Below are positions 35,967 through 44,375 of a stretch of DNA of 64,000 nucleotides, in pieces (the first letter of the stretch is position 1; each line of letters begins with the position of its first letter). A program made the position numbers and the translations under genes. The notes beneath the pieces were generated by a model that was not told where the DNA came from, ran no database searches, and worked only from the letters and a program-made list of their open reading frames with translations. The stretch is from Actinomycetota bacterium (GTDB lineage: Bacteria; Actinomycetota; Thermoleophilia; Gaiellales; Gaiellaceae): assembly GCA_003134505.1 (NCBI GenBank), contig PLBK01000003.1, positions 1-64,000 of the forward strand. The letters are read 5' to 3'.

Positions 35967-36623
35967 ATGAGCTTCTCGCCCGAAACCCCGAAGGTTCTCC
36001 GCGGCGCGATTGTCGGGATCGACCCGACCAACCCGCTCGCGAGCGTGATCGTGTTCCAGTACAACCCGGACACGCTGACGCGCACGCTCACCGCGCTGAC
36101 CGGGGGCGGCGGGCAGCAGGACCGGTCGCAGCCGCTGCGGCTCCAGGGCGCGCCGACCGAGGAGATCAGCGCCGACGTCGAGATCGACGCGACCGACCAG
36201 CTCGAGAAGGGCGACGCGCTCGCGACGACGCTCGGGATCTACCCGCAGCTGTCGGCGCTCGAGATGTTGATCTACCCGAAGAGCACCGTCGTGATCGCGA
36301 ACACGATCAAGCTCACGCTCGGGATGGCGGAGGTGATCGCACCCGAGGCACCGCTCACGCTCTTCATCTGGGGGGTCAAGCGGATCCTGCCGGTGCGTCT
36401 CTCCGGCTTCACGATCACCGAGGAGGCCTTCGACGTGAACCTGAACCCGATCCGGGCCAAGGTGTCGTTGAGGCTGCGGGTGCTCAACTACAACGACCTG
36501 CCGGTGACGAACCCGGGCTATCCCCTCTTCCTCGCGCACCAGGTGGTGAAGGAGGCGATGGCGACGATCTCGAGCGTCGGTGCGATCGGCTCCGTGGCGA
36601 CCGGAGGCGCCAACCTCATCTAG
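35967..36623 (+). CDS. eCIS tube-end/spike adaptor protein (Pvc7-like)
   Basis: A 218-aa protein of the contractile-injection-system tube-protein group that connects tube and spike in PVC. The motif LRGAIVGIDPTNPLASVIVFQYNPDTL is typical, as are QPLRLQGAPTEEISADVEID and the C-terminal LRVLNYNDLP. AGGGAGGAAG gives a strong ribosome site for the ATG at 35,967; genes from here to 46,414 are packed with gaps of 3 nt or less. A C-terminal LysM, present in Afp7, is not seen; the next small gene may supply it. Confidence 0.9.
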   Translation: MSFSPETPKVLRGAIVGIDPTNPLASVIVFQYNPDTLTRTLTALTGGGGQQDRSQPLRLQGAPTEEISADVEIDATDQLEKGDALATTLGIYPQLSALEMLIYPKSTVVIANTIKLTLGMAEVIAPEAPLTLFIWGVKRILPVRLSGFTITEEAFDVNLNPIRAKVSLRLRVLNYNDLPVTNPGYPLFLAHQVVKEAMATISSVGAIGSVATGGANLI

Positions 36624-36625
36624 CC

Positions 36626-36910
36626 GTGTTCGCGCCGACCAGCCGTTACGCCTCGATCGACACGGTCACCCTGACGCAGGGCGACCGCACGATCGCTTAC
36701 AAGCGCCGCCGCTTCCTCCCCCGCGGCGCGGATCTGCCGCTGCTCTCGACCGCGGTCGTCCTCGATGGAGACCGGCTCGACCTGATCGCCGCACGGACGC
36801 TCGGCGACCCGGAGCAGTTCTGGCGCGTGTGCGATGCCAACGACGCGATGAATCCCGCCGACCTGGAGACGCCGGGGCGAAGCCTCCGCGTCCCGATGCC
36901 GCAACCGTAG
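36626..36910 (+). CDS. LysM-like small baseplate protein
   Basis: 94 aa, GTG start 2 nt after the adaptor gene. DTVTLTQGDRTIAYKRRRF followed by FWRVCDANDAMNPADLETPG and LRVPMP matches the tail-protein-X/LysM-like pattern of small baseplate proteins that bind peptidoglycan or the hub. In Afp7 such a domain is fused to the adaptor, so this may be its separated counterpart. Confidence 0.8.
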   Translation: MFAPTSRYASIDTVTLTQGDRTIAYKRRRFLPRGADLPLLSTAVVLDGDRLDLIAARTLGDPEQFWRVCDANDAMNPADLETPGRSLRVPMPQP

Positions 36911-38044
36911 ATGCCCGGAGTCATGCTCACGATGCTCGTCGGGCCGACGGTGGCGATCCCCGCGCCGCAGCCGCTGATGGACGCGCTGGCGAGCGTCCAG
37001 GTCACGCACAGCGACGAGGGCCGCTCCGGCTTCCAGCTCAGCTTCCACGCAGGTCGGAGCGGTGCGACGACCCTCATCGACAGCCCGCTCCTGACGCTGC
37101 CGCTCCTGCGGCCGTTCAACCGTGTGATCCTGATCGTCGGCTTCGGAGTGATGCCGACCGTGCTGATGGACGGGGTGATCACCCACAGCCAGCTCCAGCA
37201 CGACGACACGGGAGCTCCCTCGACGCTGACCGTCACCGGCGAGGACGTCAGCGTGATGATGGACCTCGAGGACAAGTCCGCCGAGCATCCGGCCCAGCCG
37301 GAGGCCCTGATCGCGCTGGCACTGATCGCCTCCTACGCCCAGTACGGACTGATCCCGATCGTGATTCCTCCGCCGACGATCGACCCCCCGATCCCGATCG
37401 AGCGCGTTCCCGTACAGCAGGCGACCGACCTCGGCTACCTGAACGAGATGGCAGGCCGCTTCGGCTACGTCTTCTACGTCGCCCCAGGGCCGGCGCCGTT
37501 CACGAACACCGCGTACTGGGGGCCACCGAAGCGCGCCGACCTTCCCCAGCACGCACTCTCCGTCGACCTCGGGCCGGATTCGAACGTCACCTCGCTGAAC
37601 TTCACGAACAACGCGCTCGCGCCGACGATGGTGAAGGGCAAGGTGCAGGACCGGCAGACCGGCCAGGACGTTCCCGTCCTGGCGCTGCTGTCGACGCGAC
37701 CGCCGTTGTCCGCGATGCCCGCGGTGCTCGTAAATCAGCCGAACGTCCGTACGACGCAGTTCCGCGAGTCGGGGCTGAACATCGTCCAGGCGTTCGCGAG
37801 AGCGCAGGGAGTAGTCGATCGGGCCGCGGACGCCGTCACAGCATCGGGCGAGCTCGACGCCACCCGCTACGGAGCCGTCCTGCAGGCGCGCGCCCTGGTC
37901 GACGTCCGTGGCGCCGGCTGGACGAACAGCGGCACCTACTACGTCAAGAGCGTCACCCACAACATCTCCTCGGGGACCTACAAGCAGAGCTTCACGCTGA
38001 CCCGCGAGGGCACGGGCGCGCTGTCGCCGGCGGTGGTGCCATGA
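36911..38044 (+). CDS. eCIS baseplate hub (gp27/VgrG N-terminal type)
   Basis: A 377-aa hub protein of the phage late control D/gp27 group, forming the trimeric platform between tube and spike. Features: the N-terminal beta region (ASVQVTHSDEGRSGFQLSF), the ITHSQLQHDDTG strand, LNEMAGRFGYVFYV, and the C-terminal YYVKSVTHNISSGTYKQSFT. It corresponds to the first half of Pvc8; the spike half is the next gene, overlapping by 4 nt. Confidence 0.9.
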   Translation: MPGVMLTMLVGPTVAIPAPQPLMDALASVQVTHSDEGRSGFQLSFHAGRSGATTLIDSPLLTLPLLRPFNRVILIVGFGVMPTVLMDGVITHSQLQHDDTGAPSTLTVTGEDVSVMMDLEDKSAEHPAQPEALIALALIASYAQYGLIPIVIPPPTIDPPIPIERVPVQQATDLGYLNEMAGRFGYVFYVAPGPAPFTNTAYWGPPKRADLPQHALSVDLGPDSNVTSLNFTNNALAPTMVKGKVQDRQTGQDVPVLALLSTRPPLSAMPAVLVNQPNVRTTQFRESGLNIVQAFARAQGVVDRAADAVTASGELDATRYGAVLQARALVDVRGAGWTNSGTYYVKSVTHNISSGTYKQSFTLTREGTGALSPAVVP

Positions 38045-38538
38045 CGCAGTTCTTCGGCAAGTACCGCGGCACCGTGCAGAACAACATCGATCCGATGATG
38101 CTCGGCCGCGTCCAGGTGAGCGTGCCTGCGGTCCTCGGCAGCGGGTCGCTGAGCTGGGCGATGCCGTGCTCGCCGTTCGCCGGCTCGTCCGTCGGGCTGT
38201 TCCTCGTCCCGCCGAACGGGGCGAACATCTGGGTCGAGTTCGAAGGCGGCGACCCCGACTATCCGATCTGGAGCGGCTGCTTCTGGGGGGTCGGGGAGGT
38301 GCCGGCCACGCCGGCGCTCGCAGAGATGAAGGTGCTGAAGACCGACTCGGTGACGATCACGATCAGCGACCTGCCCGGGGTCGGCGGCGTGAAGATCGAG
38401 GTCGAGCCGCCTGCGGTGGCGACCCCGCTCAGCCTCGTCTTCGACGTGACCGGCATCGAGCTCAAGAACGGCGCGGCGAGCGTGAAGCTGACGCCCGCGA
38501 GCGTGTCCGTGAACGACGGCGCCCTGGAGGTGATCTGA
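38041..38538 (+). CDS. eCIS central spike OB-fold protein (gp5-like)
   Basis: 165 aa: a gp5/VgrG-type OB fold (about 1-95; FFGKYRGTVQNNIDPMMLGR, VGLFLVPPNGANIWVEFEGG, YPIWSGCFWG) and a short beta-helix-like needle (about 100-165) with repeats resembling V-x-I-x-x-x-x-G. Equivalent to the C-terminal half of Pvc8. The ATG overlaps the hub stop (ATGA). Confidence 0.92.
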   Translation: MTQFFGKYRGTVQNNIDPMMLGRVQVSVPAVLGSGSLSWAMPCSPFAGSSVGLFLVPPNGANIWVEFEGGDPDYPIWSGCFWGVGEVPATPALAEMKVLKTDSVTITISDLPGVGGVKIEVEPPAVATPLSLVFDVTGIELKNGAASVKLTPASVSVNDGALEVI

Positions 38539-38864
38539 TGCCGCTCGCGGTTCAGGTCGGCGCGACCATGATCTGCCCGCACGGCGGCCAGGTCTCGATC
38601 ATCCCGACCAACATGCGGGTCACCGCCGGGGGGCAGCCGCTCGCCGTGCTCGCCGACACGTTCCTCGTCGCCGGCTGCGCCCAGACGGGGACGCCGCCCG
38701 GGCCATGCGTGAAGGTGCAGTGGCTCGTGCCGGCGGCACGCGTCACGATCGGCGGGCAGCCGGCGATCCTCCAGTCGAGCACGGGCCTCTGCCTGACCGC
38801 GAGCGCGGTCCCGGCAGGGCCTCCGAGCGTGATCGTGACCCAGCTACGGGTGCAGGGACAGTGA
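38538..38864 (+). CDS. PAAR-like spike tip protein
   Basis: A 108-aa tip protein (Pvc10 position). C13 and H15 (ICPHGG), C47 (VAGCAQ) and C57 (GPCVKV) are suited to a zinc site at the apex, as in PAAR and DUF4280-like proteins. The AILQSSTGLCLTA strand resembles the same fold. The ATG overlaps the spike stop (TGATG). Confidence 0.85.
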   Translation: MPLAVQVGATMICPHGGQVSIIPTNMRVTAGGQPLAVLADTFLVAGCAQTGTPPGPCVKVQWLVPAARVTIGGQPAILQSSTGLCLTASAVPAGPPSVIVTQLRVQGQ

Positions 38865-39223
38865 CCGAGCTCGACTACCCGTACCACTTCGACAGCCGCG
38901 GACGGACCGCGACGACCGACGAGGACGAGCACGTCCGCGACCTGATCGAGCAGGTGCTGTTCACGGCACCGGGCGAGCGGGTCAACCGCCCGACCTTCGG
39001 CAGCCCCGTGATGCAGCTCGTGTTCGGCGCGGCGAGCGAGGAGGTCGCGACGGCGACGCAATTCCTCGTCCAGGGCGCGCTCCAGCAGTGGCTGGCCGAC
39101 CGGGCCAAGATCGAGGCGGTCGGCGTGACGGCCGAGGACTCCACGCTCACGGTCACGATCGAGTACCGCGTCCTCGGTGACGACCAGAGTCGGACGACCC
39201 AGTTCTCGCGGAGCATCGCGTGA
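38861..39223 (+). CDS. Baseplate wedge protein gp25-like (Pvc9-like)
   Basis: The 120-aa GPW/gp25 family protein initiates sheath assembly at the baseplate. The signature segment HVRDLIEQVLFTAPGERVNR with PTFGSP follows, including the EPR-like core (PGER) of the family. GTG overlaps the PAAR stop (GTGA). Confidence 0.95.
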   Translation: MTELDYPYHFDSRGRTATTDEDEHVRDLIEQVLFTAPGERVNRPTFGSPVMQLVFGAASEEVATATQFLVQGALQQWLADRAKIEAVGVTAEDSTLTVTIEYRVLGDDQSRTTQFSRSIA

Positions 39224-41757
39224 CCGCGATGTACACCTGCTGCGACGAGCGGCGCCGGCTGGAGCTGGTCAACTCGACCCTTCTCAACGGCATCGACTTC
39301 CTCGAGGTCGGCGACCTCGGGACGACGCCGGACCTGGCCCAGCGCCAGCTTCGGGTCCACTTCGTCACGGCGCTGAACGTGAACACGCTCACGGCCACGA
39401 ACATCCGGATCGCAGGCGGCGAGCGGATCGTTGACGTCAGCGTCGCTGGAGTCGCGACCTCGTCGACGGAGCCGAACGTCCTCGTCGTCGACACCTCCGA
39501 GGCCGGCGACTTCTCGCCGTACGTGCTGCGCCTGGTGCAGGACCAGCACGACGACAGCCCCCCGCCGTGGGTCGATCCGATCCTGTCGGCCATCCAGTTC
39601 TCGTTCAAGGTCGGCTGCCCGACCGATCTCGACTGCCGCTCCGACCTCGCCTGCGCCGTCGAGACGCCGGAGCCGCCCCCGATCAGCTACCTGGCGAAGG
39701 ACTATTCGAGCTTCCGCCAGCTCATGCTCGACCGGTTGTCGGTGCTCGTCCCCGGCTGGCAGGAGCGCAGCCCGGCGGACGTCGGCGTCGTGCTGGTCGA
39801 GCTGCTCGCGTACGTCGGCGACCGGCTCAGCTACCAGCAGGACGCGGTCTCGACGGAGGCCTATCTCGACACCGCCCGGCGCCGCATCTCGGTGCGGCGC
39901 CACGCCCGGCTGGTCGACTACTGGATGCACGACGGCTGCAACGCCCGTGTCTGGGCGCAGATCGCGTTGTCCGCCAATCTGTCCTCCGGCGTAACCTCGG
40001 TCGCGCTGCCGAAGGGCACGCAGCTGCTGACCGCGGTCCCGGCAGTCGACCCGGTGATCCCGCTTCATCCTCATGGATGGACGTCCGACACCGATCGCTC
40101 GCCCCAGTACCGGGCGGCGGTCAACGAGCTGCCCGAGATCTTCGAGACGATGCACGACGCGACGATCCGGCCGGAGCTCGCCGACCTGCGCTTCTACACC
40201 TGGGGCGCCCGGGAGTGCTGCCTGCCGGAAGGCTCGATCAGCGCGACGCTGCTCGGCGCCTACCCGAACCTGGCCGTCGGAGACGTGCTCGTGCTCGCCG
40301 AGCAGCTCGGCCCCGAGACCGGCTCGCCCGCGGATGCCGACCCGGCCCACCGCCACGCCGTCCGGCTGACGGACGTGAGCCCCACCTCGCAGGATCCGCT
40401 CGGCGGCCGCTTCGACACACCCCCCACCGACAGCCCCGTTGACGTCACCGGGATCAGCTGGCACCCCGACGACGCGCTCCCGTTCCCGCTCTGCATCTCG
40501 GCGCGGATCGACACCGGATACCTCAGCGACGTCAGCCACGCGCTCGGCAACATCGTGCTCGCCGACCACGGAGTGAGCGTGACGGGCGAGGCGCTCGGCA
40601 CCGTGCCCGATCCGACCCTCTTCTTCCCCGAGCACCGGACGAACGGGAGCTGCTCGCCGCTCGAGCGCGATGCCGTTCCGCCGCGGTACAGGCCGATTCC
40701 GGCGCAGGGCCCGATCACGCAGGCAGCCCCCTACGACGCCGCGCATCCCCCGGCGTCGGCGACGGCGACGATGACCTGGCTGACGAGCGACGCAGCGCCG
40801 GTGATCGGGCTCCACGGGGACTTCCTCGGGACGCGGTCGGAGTGGAAGCCCGTGGCCGACCTCCTCGACTCCTTCCCGGGGAGCACCGAGTTCGCGCTCG
40901 AGGTCGAGGAGGACGGCACCGCGGAGATCCGGTTCGGCGACGACCGCTTCGGAACCCGGCCCGCCTCGCGCACGGTCTTCACGGCCGGCTACCGGGTGGG
41001 GAACGGCGTCCTCGGGAACGTCGGCGCAGGCTCGCTCGCGCACGTCGCCACCGACGTCGCCGACATCGGCGGCGTGACGAATCCGCTGCCGGCCGTCGGC
41101 GGGGTCGACCCGGAGTCCTCGGAGGACGTGCGGCAGAACGCGCCCGCCGCCTTCCGCACGCAGGAGCGCGCAGTCACGCTCGACGACTACGGCCAGGTGG
41201 CCGGTCGCTATCCGACCGTGCAGCGGGCGGCGGCGACCCTGCGCTGGACCGGGAGCTGGCGGACGGTCTTCGTCTCCGCGGACCGGCTGGGCAACGCCGT
41301 CGTCGACGACCCGTTTCGCGCCGCGCTCGAGAGCTTCCTCGACATCTACCGGATGGCCGGCCAGGACCTCGACGTCGACCAGCCGCGCTACGTCTCGCTC
41401 GAGCTCGAGCTCTTCGTCTGCGTCAAGCGCGACTACTTCACCGCGGACGTCGAGGCGGCGCTGCGGAGAGTCCTCAGCAACCGGTCGCTTCCGGACGGGA
41501 CGCGCGGCCTCTTCCACCCGGACAACTTCACGTTCGGCCAGCCGGTCTACCTGAGCCCGATCGTGGCCGCCGCGCAGGCGGTTCCCGGCGTCGACGACGT
41601 CGAGGTGAGGCGCTTTCGACGGCTGGGAACGCCCCGCACGGACGCGAGCGCGAGCGGCGTGCTGCAGCTCGCGCACCTCGAGATCGCCCGGCTCAACCAG
41701 GACCCGGACTTCCCCGAGCACGGTCGCCTCGTGCTCGACTTCGGAGGCGGAGAGTGA
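39220..41757 (+). CDS. eCIS baseplate J-like protein 1 (Pvc11-like)
   Basis: 845 aa. The N-terminus has a CCDE motif and, near residue 130, a Cys set (VGCPTDLDCR...DLAC) seen in eCIS Pvc11 proteins. The family core ISYLAKDYSSFRQLMLDRL, then SPADVGVVLVELLAYVGDRL and SYQQDAVSTEAYLDTARRR, identifies the gpJ/Pvc11 wedge group. The C-terminal baseplate_J fold ends in RLVLDFGGGE. GTG overlaps the gp25 stop. Confidence 0.95.
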   Translation: MTAMYTCCDERRRLELVNSTLLNGIDFLEVGDLGTTPDLAQRQLRVHFVTALNVNTLTATNIRIAGGERIVDVSVAGVATSSTEPNVLVVDTSEAGDFSPYVLRLVQDQHDDSPPPWVDPILSAIQFSFKVGCPTDLDCRSDLACAVETPEPPPISYLAKDYSSFRQLMLDRLSVLVPGWQERSPADVGVVLVELLAYVGDRLSYQQDAVSTEAYLDTARRRISVRRHARLVDYWMHDGCNARVWAQIALSANLSSGVTSVALPKGTQLLTAVPAVDPVIPLHPHGWTSDTDRSPQYRAAVNELPEIFETMHDATIRPELADLRFYTWGARECCLPEGSISATLLGAYPNLAVGDVLVLAEQLGPETGSPADADPAHRHAVRLTDVSPTSQDPLGGRFDTPPTDSPVDVTGISWHPDDALPFPLCISARIDTGYLSDVSHALGNIVLADHGVSVTGEALGTVPDPTLFFPEHRTNGSCSPLERDAVPPRYRPIPAQGPITQAAPYDAAHPPASATATMTWLTSDAAPVIGLHGDFLGTRSEWKPVADLLDSFPGSTEFALEVEEDGTAEIRFGDDRFGTRPASRTVFTAGYRVGNGVLGNVGAGSLAHVATDVADIGGVTNPLPAVGGVDPESSEDVRQNAPAAFRTQERAVTLDDYGQVAGRYPTVQRAAATLRWTGSWRTVFVSADRLGNAVVDDPFRAALESFLDIYRMAGQDLDVDQPRYVSLELELFVCVKRDYFTADVEAALRRVLSNRSLPDGTRGLFHPDNFTFGQPVYLSPIVAAAQAVPGVDDVEVRRFRRLGTPRTDASASGVLQLAHLEIARLNQDPDFPEHGRLVLDFGGGE

Positions 41758-44375
41758 CCGAGGGCGTCAACCCGACGTCGAGCCAGACCTGCGACTGCGG
41801 CTGCTGCGAAGGTATCGGCGCCGAAACGCCCGCCGTCATCTCGAATCCGCCGGGCCTGTCCGCGATCGCCTACCGGGTCGGCACGCACGCGCAGTTCAAG
41901 GCCACGATGCTGGCCGGCCTCACCTCGGCGACCGTCCCGGCCCTCGCCCAGCTGAAGACGCGCGAGGACACGGACCTCTCGATCGGGCTCGTGGACGCGT
42001 GGGCGACGGTCGCGGACGTCCTCAGCTTCTACCAGGAGCGGATCGCCAACGAGTCGTATCTGCGAACCGCGACCGAGCGGCTCTCGATCCTCGAGCTCGC
42101 GCGCGAGATCGGCTACGAGCTGCGGCCCGGAGTCGCCGCCGGCGCCTACCTCGCGTTCCTGCTCGAGACGGCGGCGCAGGCCCCGCGGCAGGTCACGATC
42201 CCGACCGGAACCAAGGTCGGGAGCATCCCCGGACCGAACGAGCAGCCGCAGACGTTCGAGACGATCGAGGACATCGTGGCGCGCCCCGAGCTGAACGCAC
42301 TCCGGCCGCTGCTGCTCCAGCCGCAGCTGGTCACGGCGAGCACGCAGGACCTCGTCGTGGACGGGCTGGCGCCCCCGGTGAAGGCCGGCGACCGGCTGCT
42401 GGTCGCCCCGAGCACGCTTGCAACGGTCTACCGGGTCGTCCCGGACCAGGACAGCAAGACGACACGGCTCGACCTCCAATCCGGCCCGACGCCGACGGCG
42501 CAGCCGTTCAGCCCCCCGATCTACCAGCCGGCGTCCACGCCGCTCCCGGAGAACACTCCGCTGACCGGAGACATCGTCGACAGCATCCTCCGCTCGACCT
42601 GGGACGCGGCCGACCTGACCGCCCAGGCGATCGCGCGCGGCTGGTCGCTCGACGACCTCGCGGAGACCATCGCCACCAAGCTCGGAGAAGCGCAGGCGCA
42701 GACAGCGGACGTCTACGCGTTCCGGACGAAGGCGGCGGTCTTCGGGCACAACGCGCCGAAGGGCCAGCTTCCGACTGTGCCGCCGCCAACCAATGACGAC
42801 AGCGGGGAGGGACGCACGCTGGCCCAGGAATTCACCACGAAGGTCGACCTCGACGCGGTCTATCCGCACATCGTCGCGGGCAGCCAGGCGGCACTGGTCG
42901 GGGACGGCTCCGAGCAGATCTTCTCTATCGGGGCAGTGTCAGAGGCCTCCCGCGCGGACTTCCTCATCTCGGCGAAGGTGACGGTGCTGCAGCTCGATAC
43001 CTCCTCGGCGCAGCTGAAGACCTCGTTCACGATCCGCGGCACGACCGTGTACGCCGAGAGCGAGCTGCTCCCGCTCGCCCCCGTGCCGATCCCCGACGTC
43101 GTCGAGAAGAGTGAGATCAGGCTCGACGGGTTCTACCTCGGGCTGGCTGCCGGCCGGAACGTGATCGTCACGGGCGAGCTGGACGGAACCCCGGGGGTCC
43201 AGGCGGGCGAGGTGGCGACGCTGAAGCAGGTCCTCGTGGAGGGCGGCTACACGGTTCTCGAGCTCGAGCAGGCTCTGACGAACCGCTACGTCCGCGACAC
43301 GGTGACGATCAACGCGAACGTCGCCACGTCGACACACGGCGAGAGCAAGCGCGAGACGCTCGGAAGCGGCGACGGCTCGCAGCCGTTCCAGCGGTTCGCG
43401 CTGCGCCAGCCGCCCCTGACCTACGTGAGCGCCGGGACCGCGAGCGGCGTCGACACGACGCTGAACGTGTACGTCGACGGCGTCCTCTGGCACGAGACCC
43501 CGACCCTCTACGGAAGCTCTCCGCGCGACCGCGTGTACGTGACCCGGCTCGGGGACGACGGGACGACGACCGTCGAGTTCGGCGACGGGCGGGCCGGCGC
43601 CCGGCTCCCGACGGGGAGCGAAAACGTCGAGGCGCGCTACCGCAAGGGCATCGGGCTCGCCGGGATGGTCGAGGCGGGTCAGCTGACACTGCTCACGACC
43701 AGGCCGCTCGGCGTCAAGTCGGTGGCGAACCCGCTCGACGCCGCGAATGCGGCCGATCCCGAGCCGAGGGACCAGGCACGGGTCAACGCTCCGCGAACGG
43801 TGCTCACCCTCGACCGCGTCGTCTCCGACACCGACTACGAGGACTTCGCCCGCTCGTTCGCAGGCATCGCCAAGGCGCTTGCGACCCCGCTTCCCGGGCC
43901 GAACGGGCCCAGCATCGTGCTGACGATCGCCGGCACGAACGGAGCCGACGTCCCCGAGGACGGCCTCGGGAAGAAGCTCAGGAGCGCGATCGTGGGCGAG
44001 GGCGACATCGGCGCCCGCTTCCAGCTCATGTCGTACCGGCCGGTGCTCTTCCGGATCGAGGCGGCCGTCAAGGTCGACCCCGACTACCTGCCGGAGCGCG
44101 TGCTGCCCGCGGTGGAGCAGGCGCTGCGCTCGGCGTTCTCGTTCGACGCGCGGACGTTCGGCCAGCACGTCGCCGACAGCGAGGTGATCGAAGTGATGCA
44201 GGCCGTCCCCGGCGTCGTCGCCGTCGACGTGGAGAAGCTGTACCGGCCACCCGCAACCGACGGGTGCGAGCCGCGTCTCTGGGCCCAGGTGCCGCAGCCC
44301 GGCGACACGACGCTGCTCGGCGCCGAGCTCCTGACCCTCGACCCCAGGCCCCTCGACCTCGAGCAGATGCCGTGA
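41754..44375 (+). CDS. eCIS baseplate J-like protein 2
   Basis: An 873-aa second wedge protein. It begins with a CDCGCCEG cysteine cluster and has the group pattern LIDAWATVADVLSFYQERIANESYL-like (read here as GLVDAWATVADVLSFYQER) and ERLSILELAREIGYELRPG. The C-terminal J fold includes TTTVEFGDGRAGARLPTG and DTDYEDFARSFAGIAKA. Located in the Pvc12 position. GTG overlaps the preceding stop (GTGA). Confidence 0.93.
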   Translation: MTEGVNPTSSQTCDCGCCEGIGAETPAVISNPPGLSAIAYRVGTHAQFKATMLAGLTSATVPALAQLKTREDTDLSIGLVDAWATVADVLSFYQERIANESYLRTATERLSILELAREIGYELRPGVAAGAYLAFLLETAAQAPRQVTIPTGTKVGSIPGPNEQPQTFETIEDIVARPELNALRPLLLQPQLVTASTQDLVVDGLAPPVKAGDRLLVAPSTLATVYRVVPDQDSKTTRLDLQSGPTPTAQPFSPPIYQPASTPLPENTPLTGDIVDSILRSTWDAADLTAQAIARGWSLDDLAETIATKLGEAQAQTADVYAFRTKAAVFGHNAPKGQLPTVPPPTNDDSGEGRTLAQEFTTKVDLDAVYPHIVAGSQAALVGDGSEQIFSIGAVSEASRADFLISAKVTVLQLDTSSAQLKTSFTIRGTTVYAESELLPLAPVPIPDVVEKSEIRLDGFYLGLAAGRNVIVTGELDGTPGVQAGEVATLKQVLVEGGYTVLELEQALTNRYVRDTVTINANVATSTHGESKRETLGSGDGSQPFQRFALRQPPLTYVSAGTASGVDTTLNVYVDGVLWHETPTLYGSSPRDRVYVTRLGDDGTTTVEFGDGRAGARLPTGSENVEARYRKGIGLAGMVEAGQLTLLTTRPLGVKSVANPLDAANAADPEPRDQARVNAPRTVLTLDRVVSDTDYEDFARSFAGIAKALATPLPGPNGPSIVLTIAGTNGADVPEDGLGKKLRSAIVGEGDIGARFQLMSYRPVLFRIEAAVKVDPDYLPERVLPAVEQALRSAFSFDARTFGQHVADSEVIEVMQAVPGVVAVDVEKLYRPPATDGCEPRLWAQVPQPGDTTLLGAELLTLDPRPLDLEQMP

